Assembly: GCA_963704855.1 (NCBI GenBank)
Contig: CAVPHY010000028.1
Location: forward strand, 372,001 to 436,000
From: SZUA-36 sp963704855
GTDB lineage: Bacteria > Pseudomonadota > Gammaproteobacteria > Xanthomonadales > SZUA-36
Length of the DNA stretch: 64,000 bases
Reading direction: 5' to 3'
The notes beneath the pieces are model-generated. The model saw only the letters and a list, made by a program, of their open reading frames with translations, searched no databases and had not been told where the DNA came from. A program made the translations under genes and the position numbers. Each line of letters begins with the position of its first letter. Within the stretch, counting starts at the first letter, position 1. Of the stretch, positions 26,907 through 36,071 are shown piece by piece.

Positions 26907-27998
26907 TTACAGGGCTGGTTCTCCGGGGCGATCGCTGCGGCGTATGCCTTCCGGTAATGGATCGTGGTCTGTCACCTCGATATGGTCCTCGAAATGGATG
27001 CGGTCCATCAGGTAACACAGGCAATCCTGCTGTATCACCCTGCGGTCGAGGGTCAGCATGGAAGGCATGACCTCGCGGACGGTTTCTATCTGGCCGCGGT
27101 CAAATTTGAAGTACTGCTCGGTCACATCGACACCATCGATGTTGGTGGCCACCAGTGGCTGTGCGGGGCCGCCATGGACATCACCCAGCGAAATACCGCG
27201 CGGCAGTTCCTGGAAATTCAGCACATCCAGGTTTTCCCTGAAGGCGATATCCGTGGGTACGTGGCCAAAGCCGAACAGCGCATCATCGTGCACCCGCACG
27301 GTGGCGACCATGTGGAACAGATGCACGTCATCGGCGCCCAGCGGTGTTGCAGGTATGTTCTCAAGGTGCATACAGGTCTCGAGGAAGCCCATGGTGTGAT
27401 CGGTGCCCTGCACCTTGCCAGCCTGTCCGCACTCCAGTGTGGCGGATGGAAAGAACCGGGAAAAAGATAGCGACTGTGTCCCCTCGGGTATGGTGAAATA
27501 GACCACCTTGGATGCGAAATACGACGCCAGGCGCAGAAATTCGGGACGGATGCGGTTTATCGCTGCATAATGCGGGTTCAGGCCGGTGTTGTTATGGATA
27601 TCGACGGCGGCGATCGGTGCGAGTGAACGCGCGCGATCGGTTACCTGCTGGAACATTTTACCGATATCACTGTCATCATTACGGCCGCCCGGCCAGCAAC
27701 GGTTGTAATCAAGCTGGTCATCGAGGCGGCGCAGACGGTGTTTTGCAGCATCTACGTTACCTATCAGAATGGATAATGAGCGGGGTAATTGATCAAACTC
27801 ATAGTGGCTTTTTAACAGGTGCCTGAGGGCTTCCCAGCCGGTCGTTTCATTGCCGTGTTGTAATACCGTGACAAACAACGGCTGTGGATTCCGGCCTTGC
27901 AGATGAATAAGCGTCGGGCCATCCAGTAGTTGATGTAGTTCGGTTGCCGGGAGTTCCAGTAGCCCTGCCGGCAGGTGATCAAGTTCGGTGAGTTTCAC
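26907..27998 (-). CDS. succinylglutamate desuccinylase/aspartoacylase-family (M14-like) enzyme
   Basis: 363-residue zinc-dependent amidohydrolase-type enzyme. Zinc site and fold markers in order: LQHGNETTGW (His and Glu), NRCWPGG (Asn-Arg substrate-binding pair), VDIHNNTG (His), and a later Glu in SATLECGQAGK. The C-terminal domain is beta-rich. Relatives remove acyl groups from succinylglutamate or N-acetylaspartate, but the specific substrate cannot be deduced; no ast pathway genes are adjacent. It is transcribed away from the ABC operon that follows, with a 167-bp divergent gap. Confidence 0.85.
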   Translation of the reverse strand: MKLTELDHLPAGLLELPATELHQLLDGPTLIHLQGRNPQPLFVTVLQHGNETTGWEALRHLLKSHYEFDQLPRSLSILIGNVDAAKHRLRRLDDQLDYNRCWPGGRNDDSDIGKMFQQVTDRARSLAPIAAVDIHNNTGLNPHYAAINRIRPEFLRLASYFASKVVYFTIPEGTQSLSFSRFFPSATLECGQAGKVQGTDHTMGFLETCMHLENIPATPLGADDVHLFHMVATVRVHDDALFGFGHVPTDIAFRENLDVLNFQELPRGISLGDVHGGPAQPLVATNIDGVDVTEQYFKFDRGQIETVREVMPSMLTLDRRVIQQDCLCYLMDRIHFEDHIEVTDHDPLPEGIRRSDRPGEPAL

Positions 27999-28165
27999 TT
28001 AATTTAGGGAATGCTGCTGTTAAACGGCTAACGATACAGGCAATTCAACGGTCAGGATAGAGCAGGCTTGAAAATATTTGCAGAGACCCGAAAATAACAG
28101 TTCCGGGGGCTCCAACCGGAAATCGCCGCTTGCATAGTCAAGCAGAAATACAATGGGATATATTC

Positions 28166-29089
28166 ATGATCGAAGCAAAATCACTGTGTAAATCGTATGG
28201 CCATTTCAAGGCCGTCGATGATTTGAGTTTTACGGTTGAGGCCGGCCAGGTGCTGGGTTTTCTCGGTCCCAATGGCGCCGGTAAATCCACCACCATGAAA
28301 ATGTTGACGGGCTTTCTTGCCCCCACTTCAGGCACCGCGCTGATCAATGGAATCGACGTGGTGGAAAACTCGGTAGCTGCGCGGAAAAGTATTGGATACC
28401 TGCCGGAGGGCGCACCGAGCTATGGTGAAATGACCGTCCAGCAGTTTCTTTATTTCGTTGCCCGCGCCAGGCTGATAAGCAAAGCAGATGTCCCGGCCAG
28501 TGTCGAAAGAGCCATTAAGAAACTCAACCTGTCGGGGGTGAAGCACCAGGCCATCGAAACACTCTCCAAGGGTTTCAAACGGCGTGTCGGGCTGGCGCAG
28601 GCAATTATCCACGATCCGCAGATTCTGATACTGGATGAACCGACAGACGGACTTGACCCCAACCAGAAGCGCGAGGTGCGTGGTCTGATCAGGGCCATGG
28701 CAAAGGACAAGATCATCATTATCTCTACCCATATCCTCGAGGAGGTTGCAGCCGTCTGCAATCGCGTGATGATTATCGCCAAGGGCAAACTGCTGGCGGA
28801 TGACAGCCCACAGGGCCTGATTGCCCGCTCGCGTTATCACAATGCGGTGACGCTGGTTGTCGAGTCACCCGAGAAGGTCGCGAGTGTTTTGGGTGAGTTG
28901 CCCGAGGTTGGTAAAGTGGAAATCTCCGAGGGCGAGCTAACCCTGTTCCCGGCCAGTGAGAACGGCCTGCTCGAGGCGGTCACAACCGCGATCAGCGAGA
29001 ACCAATGGCGGGTTTCAGCGCTACGCCTCGAGGCGGGCCGGCTCGATGAGGTCTTTCACAGCATCACCCGGGCGGAGGCAGCCGCATGA
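28166..29089 (+). CDS. ABC transporter ATPase, GldA-like
   Basis: 307-residue ATPase of an ABC-2-type exporter. Walker A GPNGAGKST, Q-loop segment IGYLPEGAPSYGEM, signature LSKGFKRRVGLAQ, Walker B ILILDEPTDGLDP and the H-loop IISTH are all present. The C-terminal extension (about residues 215-300) is typical of GldA/NosF-like proteins. ATG 28166 is preferred to 28130 because it begins directly with the first ATPase strand (MIEAKSLCKSYG). It overlaps the permease start by 4 bp and opens an operon of tightly coupled genes. Confidence 0.92.
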   Translation: MIEAKSLCKSYGHFKAVDDLSFTVEAGQVLGFLGPNGAGKSTTMKMLTGFLAPTSGTALINGIDVVENSVAARKSIGYLPEGAPSYGEMTVQQFLYFVARARLISKADVPASVERAIKKLNLSGVKHQAIETLSKGFKRRVGLAQAIIHDPQILILDEPTDGLDPNQKREVRGLIRAMAKDKIIIISTHILEEVAAVCNRVMIIAKGKLLADDSPQGLIARSRYHNAVTLVVESPEKVASVLGELPEVGKVEISEGELTLFPASENGLLEAVTTAISENQWRVSALRLEAGRLDEVFHSITRAEAAA

Positions 29090-29820
29090 ACGCCATCCTC
29101 AACGTTATGCGCCGCGAGCTGACCGGTTATTTCGCAACCCCGGTAGCTTATGTTTTCCTGATCATATTCCTGGTGATGACCGGCATTTTTGCCTTCTACC
29201 TGGGCAATTTCTACGAACGCGGGTTCGCGGACCTCGATCCGTTTTTCCGCTTCCACCCGTGGTTGTACCTGTTCCTGGTGCCGGCGATATCGATGCGTTT
29301 GTGGGCCGAGGAAAGACGTTCCGGCACGGTCGAGCTACTGCTTACGCTGCCGCTGACCACCAGCCAGGCGGTACTGGGCAAGTTTCTGGCCGCCTGGTTA
29401 TTCATCGGCCTGGCGCTCTGTCTGACCCTGCCGATGTGGCTCACGGTTAATTACCTGGGGCAACCGGATAATGGTGTGATACTGGCAGCTTACCTCGGCA
29501 GTTGGTTGATGGCCGGTGGCTTCCTTGCGATCGGTTCATGCATGTCGGCACTCACCCGCAACCAGGTGGTGGCTTTTATTCTCAGCATCGTGGTGTGTTT
29601 CCTGTTTCTGTTAAGCGGCCTGCCAATGGTGATGAACCTGTTCACCAGCTGGGCGCCCCAGATCGTGCTGGATGGCATTGCCAGCCTCAGCTTTTTGCAG
29701 CACTTTGCAGATATCACCAAGGGCGTGATCGATTTGCGCGACCTGGTTTACTTCGTGCTGGTCATTGGCTTCTGGCTACTTGCCAATATTTTGATACTTG
29801 ATATGAAGAAGGCCGACTGA
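29086..29820 (+). CDS. ABC-2 permease, GldF-like
   Basis: 244-residue integral membrane protein with six hydrophobic helices, pairing with the ATPase before it. It begins MNAILNVMRRELTGYFATPV, a typical opening for Gld/NosY-type permeases, and shows LWAEERRSGTVELLLTLPLT before the central helices, the conserved cytoplasmic coupling segment. A 4-bp overlap with the preceding gene and a 1-bp overlap with the next one indicate a stoichiometric complex. The transported substrate is unknown; such transporters occur in many non-gliding bacteria. Confidence 0.9.
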   Translation: MNAILNVMRRELTGYFATPVAYVFLIIFLVMTGIFAFYLGNFYERGFADLDPFFRFHPWLYLFLVPAISMRLWAEERRSGTVELLLTLPLTTSQAVLGKFLAAWLFIGLALCLTLPMWLTVNYLGQPDNGVILAAYLGSWLMAGGFLAIGSCMSALTRNQVVAFILSIVVCFLFLLSGLPMVMNLFTSWAPQIVLDGIASLSFLQHFADITKGVIDLRDLVYFVLVIGFWLLANILILDMKKAD

Positions 29821-31697
29821 TGAAACAGAAGACACGTACAGCTTACTCGGCCGGCATCTTGTTACTGCTGGCTATCCTTTTTATTACCCTGACCATCCTC
29901 TCTTCGGTTTTTCTGAAAGGCATGCGGGTTGACCTCACTGAGAACGGCCTCTACACACTCAATGATGGCACACGCAATATCCTCGAGAACATGGATGAGC
30001 AGGTCACGCTCTACCTCTACTTTTCCGAAGGCGTCAGCCGTGAACTGCCGCAGTTTCGCAGCTATGCGCGCTGGGCCGGTGAGATGCTGGAGGAGTTCGC
30101 TGATCAGAGCCGTGGCAAACTGAAGTTGCAGAGGGTAGACCCGGTGCCGTTTTCACCCGAGGAAGACCAGGCCGCACAGTACGGCCTGCAGGGTGTACCG
30201 GTGGGCGCCGCGGGCGACATGCTTTATTTTGGTGTGGTGGGCACCAACTCCCTGGATGGCATGGAAGTGATGCCTTTCCTGCAACCCGACAAGGAAAAGT
30301 TTCTTGAATACGACCTTGCCAAGATCGTTTTCTCACTATCGCATCCAAAGCACAAGAAGGTGGGTCTGATATCCGGCCTGGATATACAGCCGGGGTTTGA
30401 TCCGGCGACCCAGCGCATGAGCGAAGCCTGGATAATCCACCAGCAGTTCAGCCAGTTGTTTGATCTGCAGGATTTATCGACCGGTAGCGATGTTCTGCCG
30501 GACGGCCTGGATTTGCTGGTGCTGGTTCACCCTAAGGACCTAAGCGAAAGCATGCTCTACCAGGTCGACCAGTACGTGTTGCGTGGCGGTCGTGTGCTGG
30601 CATTCATGGATCCGCTGGCGGAAGCCGATCTCGGTGGTGACCCGAATGACCCGATGGCGCGTATGAACGCCGGTGGCAGTTCCACGCTGGGTCCGTTGCT
30701 TGAGGCCTGGGGTGTTGATTTTGACACCGACCGGGTGATCGGCGATTTCGCCTATGCGCTTCAGGTCAGTATCGGCCAGGGGCAACCACCGGTGCGGCAC
30801 CTGGGAATATTATCGGTCAGCCCGGATGGCATCAACAATACCGATGTCGCGACTGCGGACCTGCAGGCGGTTAACATTTCATCCAGTGGTTGGCTTGAGC
30901 CGCTCGAAGATGCCACCACCAGTTTTGAGCCCCTCCTGGAAAGCAGCGAGAATGCGGCGCCGATCGACGCGGCCCGTCTGCGCTTTCTTTCCAACCCGCA
31001 GGACCTCACGCGGGATTTCCAGCCCACGGGCGACAGGTATGCCCTGGTGACGCGCGTCACCGGCAACGCCCGCACGGCATTTGAACAACCACCGGAGGGT
31101 ATGCCCATCGTCGGGCACCTGGCCGAATCCGTTGAAGCGGGTATCAACGTGGTGCTGTTTGCCGATACCGATGTGCTGACGGACCGCCTGTGGGTGCAAA
31201 AACAGAATTTCCTCGGCCGGACGGTGGCCAACTCCTTTGCGGATAATGGCACCCTTGTGGTGAACATCGCCGACCAGTTACTGGGAAGTTCCGACCTGAT
31301 CGGTATACGCACCCGTGCCAGCACAACCCGGCCGTTTGACCGCGTGGAAGCCCTGAAGCTGTCAGCCGAGGCCCGTTTCCGCGACACTGAGGAGCGTCTG
31401 CAGGCCGAGCTCGAAGAAACCGAGCGCACCCTCACAGAGATGCAGTCGCTGCGCCAGGATGGCGAGCTGACCGTTTTGACAGCGGAGCAGGAAGCCGAGG
31501 TGCAGCGTTTTGTTGACCGCAAACTTCAGATTCGCAGCGAACTACGCCAGGTACAGCATGACCTGTCCCGTGACATAGAGGCGCTGGGTATGCGGCTCAA
31601 ATTTATCAATATCGCACTGGTGCCGATACTGATCGTGATCGCGGCGCTCCTCTTCAGGCAGGTAAGGCGCCGGCGCAGGGAGAAAGAGCAATCATGA
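29820..31697 (+). CDS. GldG-like ABC transporter auxiliary protein
   Basis: 625-residue membrane protein with one N-terminal helix, a long periplasmic region, and a C-terminal helix (LVPILIVIAALLFRQ) after a coiled coil (about residues 505-590). The start of the periplasmic part, MRVDLTENGLYTLNDGTRNI, is the hallmark of GldG-type auxiliary components. DLLVLVHPKDLSESMLYQVD and GGRVLAFMDP fit the family's gasdermin-unrelated Rossmann-like middle domain. It probably assembles with the permease and ATPase encoded just upstream. Function beyond association is unknown. Confidence 0.88.
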   Translation: MKQKTRTAYSAGILLLLAILFITLTILSSVFLKGMRVDLTENGLYTLNDGTRNILENMDEQVTLYLYFSEGVSRELPQFRSYARWAGEMLEEFADQSRGKLKLQRVDPVPFSPEEDQAAQYGLQGVPVGAAGDMLYFGVVGTNSLDGMEVMPFLQPDKEKFLEYDLAKIVFSLSHPKHKKVGLISGLDIQPGFDPATQRMSEAWIIHQQFSQLFDLQDLSTGSDVLPDGLDLLVLVHPKDLSESMLYQVDQYVLRGGRVLAFMDPLAEADLGGDPNDPMARMNAGGSSTLGPLLEAWGVDFDTDRVIGDFAYALQVSIGQGQPPVRHLGILSVSPDGINNTDVATADLQAVNISSSGWLEPLEDATTSFEPLLESSENAAPIDAARLRFLSNPQDLTRDFQPTGDRYALVTRVTGNARTAFEQPPEGMPIVGHLAESVEAGINVVLFADTDVLTDRLWVQKQNFLGRTVANSFADNGTLVVNIADQLLGSSDLIGIRTRASTTRPFDRVEALKLSAEARFRDTEERLQAELEETERTLTEMQSLRQDGELTVLTAEQEAEVQRFVDRKLQIRSELRQVQHDLSRDIEALGMRLKFINIALVPILIVIAALLFRQVRRRRREKEQS

Positions 31698-32767
31698 AAC
31701 GCAATTTCCTCTACCTGGCTATCCTGACCGTGGCCGCGCTGGCGGTGGTTATTTTTACCACACCCGGGGGTGACTCACCCGGTCAATCCACCGTGGATGC
31801 GCTGTTGTTGCCGGAGATAGCGGGTCAGATCAACAATGTGGACCGCGTGGAAATCATCACGGCGGGCAATACGGTAACCGCAACCCTGCTTAAATCCGGG
31901 ACCGCATGGCAGGTCGAACAGATGGGTGGCTACCGGGCAGACTGGCCAAAGTTGCAGACCCTGCTGGCGGCGCTGGCACAGGCAAGGGTGATCGAGGCCA
32001 AGACCGATAAACCCGAATACTATGGACGCCTCGGGGTTGAGGACATCACCGAAGAGAACGCCGTTAGCGTGCTGGTCAGGCTGGGTATCGGTGATCAGGC
32101 CAGCGGTGTTCTGATCGGCAACCCGGCGCAGGGCAGGCAAGGCCAGTACGTGCGCCTTGAGAACACGGCAGGCAGTGCCCTGGTGGACCAGGAATTTGAA
32201 GTGTCCCGGCAGGCGCTGGACTGGGCAGACTCGCGAATCATCGATGTCAATTCATCGGAAGTCGCTGAGGTCGAGATCATTCACCCGGATTCCGAGAGGC
32301 TGCTGGCGATGAGGATTTCTGCTGACCAGACCGATTTCGACCTGGCCGGAATGCCGCCGGGGCGGGAGCTGAAAAGCAGCTGGGCGGTGAATTCGCTGGG
32401 TTCGGTTTTTTCAATGATGAATATGCTCTCGGTGCGGCCCGCGGATAGTGTTGATTTCACAAATGCCGTCAAATTGCGTCTGCTGATGTTCTCCGGTGTG
32501 GAAATCCTGGCCGACCTGGTTCAGCAGGATGATGAGTACCTGTTGCGTCTGCATGTCAGCCATCCCGGTGGATCCGTACTTCGTGCGGATGACGGCGACG
32601 CCAGCGGTGATACGGAAATTGCTGAGCAGGCGGCAGCCGATGTCGTAGAACAGGTTGAGGATATCAATCAGAAAGTTTCGGGCTGGGCCTATGGTATTTC
32701 GAAAGCCAAGTTTGATGCCATGGTCAAAAAGCCGGAAGACCTGTTGAAACCGTTGGCTACGCCATGA
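31694..32767 (+). CDS. DUF4340 domain protein
   Basis: 357-residue protein with an N-terminal membrane anchor (FLYLAILTVAALAVVIFTTP) and a beta-rich extracytoplasmic region resembling DUF4340 proteins, which commonly accompany Gld-type ABC genes. YYGRLGVEDITEENAVSVLV and ADSRIIDVNSSEVAEVEI are typical stretches. A 4-bp overlap with both neighbours supports membership in the same translationally coupled operon. Its biochemical role is unknown. Confidence 0.85.
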   Translation: MKRNFLYLAILTVAALAVVIFTTPGGDSPGQSTVDALLLPEIAGQINNVDRVEIITAGNTVTATLLKSGTAWQVEQMGGYRADWPKLQTLLAALAQARVIEAKTDKPEYYGRLGVEDITEENAVSVLVRLGIGDQASGVLIGNPAQGRQGQYVRLENTAGSALVDQEFEVSRQALDWADSRIIDVNSSEVAEVEIIHPDSERLLAMRISADQTDFDLAGMPPGRELKSSWAVNSLGSVFSMMNMLSVRPADSVDFTNAVKLRLLMFSGVEILADLVQQDDEYLLRLHVSHPGGSVLRADDGDASGDTEIAEQAAADVVEQVEDINQKVSGWAYGISKAKFDAMVKKPEDLLKPLATP

Positions 32768-33132
32768 ACAACAGCGCCCGTGCGATTGCGCTGGCAGGCG
32801 CGTTGCTGGCGCTGTCGGCGGTGGTCCTGGCGGCCATGGGTAGCCACCTGATCAACATGAACGGCATGCAGGGTATTTGGCAAACCGCCTCAAACCTCCA
32901 CCTGTTTAATGCGGCGGGTTTGTTGGGGCTCGCGGCACTGCTGGCCAGGCAGGCATCAGCCCCGCTAAAGTGGGGCGCATGGCTGGTAGTTTTAGGCACC
33001 GTTGTTTTCTGCGGCAGTATTTACGTAAACGTGATCAGCGGTCGCAGCCTGCCGTCCGTGACGCCCTCGGGGGGTATGCTGATGATGGCGGGCTGGTTGC
33101 TGACGGCGCTGGCCTTTGTGCGTAAATCATGA
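32764..33132 (+). CDS. DUF423 membrane protein
   Basis: 122-residue protein with four hydrophobic helices, similar in length and pattern to the DUF423/YgdD family. It begins ALAGALLALSAVVLAAMGSH (the usual form has GAFGAH), and LHLFNAAGLLGLA and VVLGTVVFCGSIYV also fit. It overlaps the preceding gene by 4 bp and the next by 4 bp. The function of the family is unknown; its position at the end of the ABC operon may be incidental. Confidence 0.8.
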   Translation: MNNSARAIALAGALLALSAVVLAAMGSHLINMNGMQGIWQTASNLHLFNAAGLLGLAALLARQASAPLKWGAWLVVLGTVVFCGSIYVNVISGRSLPSVTPSGGMLMMAGWLLTALAFVRKS

Positions 33133-33752
33133 GCCGCTTACGCTACAACCGTAAACTGGCCCTCGATACACTGAAATCGCGTTGTCCGCACATGGCCGGT
33201 CTGATCAGGGACAAGGGCCCGTTCAGCCTGAGGCTCAAACAGGACACTGATTTGTTTACCTCTCTCGCAGGTTCCATAACCTACCAGCAACTGTCCGGTA
33301 AAGCAGCGGCCACAATATACGGCCGCTTTGAAGCCTTGTTCGAGAGCAATAAACCGGTGGCGGCCGAGGCCGTCAACCTCTCCGTTGCAACCCTGCGCTC
33401 GGTCGGTCTTTCCAACAACAAGGCACTGGCCATCATCGATCTTGCCGAGCATACCTGCTCAGGCGCCTTGCCCGATGCCAGGAAAATGGCCGGCTTGGAT
33501 GACGAGGCCATCATCAAGAGCCTCTGCAGGGTGCGCGGCATCGGACCGTGGACGGCGCAGATGTACCTGATGTTTTCACTCGGCCGGCCTGACGTGATGC
33601 CGGCGACCGACCTGGGTATCCAGAAAGGTGTACAGTTTACCTATGGCCTGGGTGAATTACCCAAACCGGAAGAAGTGCTTGATGTAACCCGGCACCTTGC
33701 CCCATACCGTTCCGTTGCCAGTTGGTATTTTTGGCGCGTGGTGGACGATTAA
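33129..33752 (+). CDS. DNA-3-methyladenine glycosylase II (AlkA-like)
   Basis: 207-residue HhH-GPD base-excision repair glycosylase that removes alkylated bases from DNA. SITYQQLSGKAA starts the core; the helix-hairpin-helix is VRGIGPWTAQMYLMF, and the catalytic Asp161 follows in MPATDLGIQKG. There is no iron-sulfur cluster and no N-terminal AlkA or Ada domain, so it matches the short AlkA/MAG-type form. It overlaps DUF423 by 4 bp, an unusual genomic partner set. Confidence 0.9.
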   Translation: MSRLRYNRKLALDTLKSRCPHMAGLIRDKGPFSLRLKQDTDLFTSLAGSITYQQLSGKAAATIYGRFEALFESNKPVAAEAVNLSVATLRSVGLSNNKALAIIDLAEHTCSGALPDARKMAGLDDEAIIKSLCRVRGIGPWTAQMYLMFSLGRPDVMPATDLGIQKGVQFTYGLGELPKPEEVLDVTRHLAPYRSVASWYFWRVVDD

Positions 33753-33786
33753 AGCAATTAATAGGATTCCCGGTTTGCTCACGCAT

Positions 33787-33815
33787 AAAAAAGGGGTCAG
33801 CGTTAACTGACCCCC
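33787..33815 (-). terminator. rho-independent terminator for the OmpA-like gene
   Basis: On the minus strand an 8-bp stem GGGGTCAG/CTGACCCC with a 6-base loop is followed by six T (33792 down to 33787). It lies 21 bp after the stop of the OmpA-like gene. There is no T-tract on the plus strand. Confidence 0.85.
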
Positions 33816-33835
33816 ACAACAACACGAAAAAATTT

Positions 33836-34882
33836 CTATTTGAGGTTGGGCAGAATAACCTCGACGCGCCGGTTGCGCTGGCGGCCTTCATCACTGGCAT
33901 TATCAGCCACTGGAAAATCAGGGCCCAGGCCCGCAGTGCTGATGCGGCTGACATCGATACCCTGGCCGACCAGGTACTGTTCGACGGCCTGTGCACGTTT
34001 CTCGGAAAGGCTGATGTTGTAAGCGTGGCTGCCGATGCTGTCGGTGTGGCCTTCAATGATAACCATCTGGTCAGTGCGTTCTTTCAACACTTCGGCCAGC
34101 GGCAGCAAGTTGCGTTGGCCACCGGCTTTCAGCTCGGACTTGTTGAACTCGAACAGGACATCACCGAGGGTGATAAGCAAGCCACGCTCGGTCTGTTTCG
34201 CTTCAAGCTCTGACAAGCGACCGCGCAGGGATTCCATCTCGGCCCTGGCCGCATCGGCCTCGGCCCGTGCCTGCCTGGCCTTTTCTGCCTCGCCCGCCGC
34301 TTCCAGGCGTGCAATTTCAGCTTCTGTCCTTGCCTCGGCGGCCTTGTATTCCGCCTCTAGCTGGCCTTCCATCGCCAATGACTGTGCCAATTGCGCTTCA
34401 TCGCGGAGTCTTTGCGCCTCGGCGGCTTCCAGTAAGGCCTGTTCGCGCAGCGCCAGTGCCTCGGCCGCGCTTTGCTTTGCCAGCATGGCCTGCTGGCGGG
34501 CGCGATCGGCCTCCATGGTCCGTGCTTCCAACACCAGTTTCTCGTGTTCCTTTACCAGGTCTTTGCGATTATCTTCGGCCAGTGTTTCACGCGCACTCCA
34601 TTCAGCGGTCTGGATCAGGCGGTCTGCGGTGTAAATCCGGAAAGCTTTCTCCTGGTCGTTCACTTTTTTGTCCGGTTGGGAAGCCAGCTGCACTGCGGTT
34701 CTGGCGGTTTTCAGGGCTTCGCCGCCGCGGGAGGCCAGTTCCTCATTGCTTTCCAGCATCATCAGCTTGTCTTGTAATGCCGTGATTCTCGGATCAACTG
34801 GCGGCGTGCTTGCACAAGCGGCGAGTAAAAACGTGCTCAGCAAAACCAGGCTTGCCGTTTTGTATTTGATCAATGCGCTCAT
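33836..34882 (-). CDS. OmpA-family lipoprotein with long coiled coil
   Basis: 348-residue predicted outer-membrane lipoprotein. The signal peptide ends in lipobox LLAAC (Cys about 23). About residues 35-230 are mostly helical and alanine/glutamate-rich (repeated AEAQRLRDEAQLAQ-like segments), including a DUF4398-like N-terminal part. The C-terminal OmpA domain, LITLGDVLFEFNKSELKAGG then IEGHTDSIGSHAYNISLSEKRA, binds peptidoglycan. It likely spans from outer membrane to cell wall. It overlaps the 34879-35253 gene by 4 bp. Confidence 0.88.
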   Translation of the reverse strand: MSALIKYKTASLVLLSTFLLAACASTPPVDPRITALQDKLMMLESNEELASRGGEALKTARTAVQLASQPDKKVNDQEKAFRIYTADRLIQTAEWSARETLAEDNRKDLVKEHEKLVLEARTMEADRARQQAMLAKQSAAEALALREQALLEAAEAQRLRDEAQLAQSLAMEGQLEAEYKAAEARTEAEIARLEAAGEAEKARQARAEADAARAEMESLRGRLSELEAKQTERGLLITLGDVLFEFNKSELKAGGQRNLLPLAEVLKERTDQMVIIEGHTDSIGSHAYNISLSEKRAQAVEQYLVGQGIDVSRISTAGLGPDFPVADNASDEGRQRNRRVEVILPNLK

Positions 34883-35253
34883 TGCATTTCTCCCTGGCGT
34901 TTCAGCTCACTTCTAAGCGTGTCCACAACCGATTGCAGTTCCGCCAAAGCGCGCTCGGCTTTGAGTGCCTCGGTTTTTGCATCCGCGACTTCAGCATCCC
35001 GCTGCGATTTCTTTGCAGCGTATTCAGCATCCAGCCAGTCCTTGTCATCCAGGCTGGATTGGGCAGAATTCAGTAAATCCCGGGCGTTCTTCAGTTCCAG
35101 GGTGGCCATGGAGTCGGCTCCGGTGCGTTCTGCGGAACGGACCATGGCCTGGGCCTTGGCGATCGCACTGTTTGCTCCGGCTTTGTCCGCCAGTGCGACG
35201 GGTGCAAATGCGAGTAGTAGGGGTAACGCAACGCCGGAAATCAACGTTTTCAT
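34879..35253 (-). CDS. DUF4398-like periplasmic protein
   Basis: 124-residue exported helical protein: signal peptide MKTLISGVALPLLLAFAPVA (cleavage near ALA), then alanine-rich helices with the DUF4398 pattern (AIAKAQAMVRSAERTGAD, LELKNARDLLNSAQSSL, DAEYAAKKSQRDAEVADAKT). It overlaps the downstream OmpA-like lipoprotein by 4 bp (ATGA), and the same helical pattern occurs in the N-terminal half of that protein, so the two probably work as a pair in the envelope. Function unknown. Confidence 0.8.
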   Translation of the reverse strand: MKTLISGVALPLLLAFAPVALADKAGANSAIAKAQAMVRSAERTGADSMATLELKNARDLLNSAQSSLDDKDWLDAEYAAKKSQRDAEVADAKTEALKAERALAELQSVVDTLRSELKRQGEMQ

Positions 35254-35471
35254 TTATTTCTCCTGGGGTGAAACCAATCCAAAACAGGTGGTTTAGACAC
35301 TTGAAATTATAACAGGTTTGACTGGCACAAAAATATATTCTGAAAAACCCGTGGCCTGATCCTATTTGTCGCACCTGGGCACTCATTTCGCCCGGTTGCG
35401 GGCTGGTGCGCTTGAATAAACCAGGCAAATACCTCATCTTGTTAAGCTGTTACCACAAAGGGGTGTTCACG

Positions 35472-35936
35472 ATGAACTTACTGGACTACTTTATCCTGCA
35501 GCATTGCCAGGTTTCCCTGCTACAGGGCGAGCTCTTGCGCGTGTCACGCCAGGGTGCAATGCAGGACGCCAAGGTTGAGCTGAATCTGACGCCCCGGCTG
35601 ATGGAAATGGATTCGGGTGATAAATTGCCGTCCTACCAGGTGAGCGCAAGGCTGATCTGCATCGGCGGCGCCAGTGAGAAAACGGGGCCGGCATTCAGTG
35701 CAAAGGTGGGTCTTGAAACGGTTTACCAGCAAACCTCAGGTCACCCGATCGATATATCCGATTTCACCAACCACCATTCCAGCCTGGCGCGACAGCTTTA
35801 CCCGTTGCTTGCTCAGGAATTACGCGGATTGCTGACACGGCTGGGGCTTTCGAATATTCAGCTGCCTTTCGACCTCAACTCCAGCTCAAAGAAAATCACC
35901 GTTTTACCGGACGGGGTACCCGAAAGAGTGCATTAA
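35472..35936 (+). CDS. SecB-like protein
   Basis: 154-residue cytoplasmic protein whose C-terminal half resembles SecB export chaperones: NHHSSLARQLYPLLAQELRG followed by LLTRLGLSNIQLPFDL, equivalent to the FPYAREVI/PxLxLPPxxF region. The N-terminal half is a beta-sheet region with alternating hydrophobics. ATG 35472 is preferred because the earlier frame start at 35406 lacks a ribosome site. SecB itself is usually near grxC/gpsA; none are here, so this may be a specialised SecB-like chaperone. Function is inferred from limited similarity. Confidence 0.5.
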   Translation: MNLLDYFILQHCQVSLLQGELLRVSRQGAMQDAKVELNLTPRLMEMDSGDKLPSYQVSARLICIGGASEKTGPAFSAKVGLETVYQQTSGHPIDISDFTNHHSSLARQLYPLLAQELRGLLTRLGLSNIQLPFDLNSSSKKITVLPDGVPERVH

Positions 35937-36016
35937 AATATCGGCACCGACGCGCTGTTTTCTCAAATGGCCTGGTGCTTCCGAAATACCGCCTTGAAAC
36001 ACACCATACCCCAGGC

Positions 36017-36049
36017 AAAAAAAAGGGGCGCCGAAGCGCACCCTTTTGT
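36017..36049. terminator. bidirectional terminator with UUCG loop
   Basis: Between the converging SecB-like and beta-helix genes. On the minus strand the stem GGGTGCGC-TTCG-GCGCCCC is followed by eight T (36024 down to 36017); on the plus strand the stem is followed by TTTTGTT (from 36044). The minus strand forms the very stable C(UUCG)G tetraloop. Confidence 0.8.
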
Positions 36050-36071
36050 TCTCCCCCCTGCAACAGGAGTT

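Noticed and set aside
30761..31522. 253-residue open frame antisense to the GldG-like gene
   Set aside because: Serine/arginine-rich composition typical of antisense reading of a GC-rich gene.
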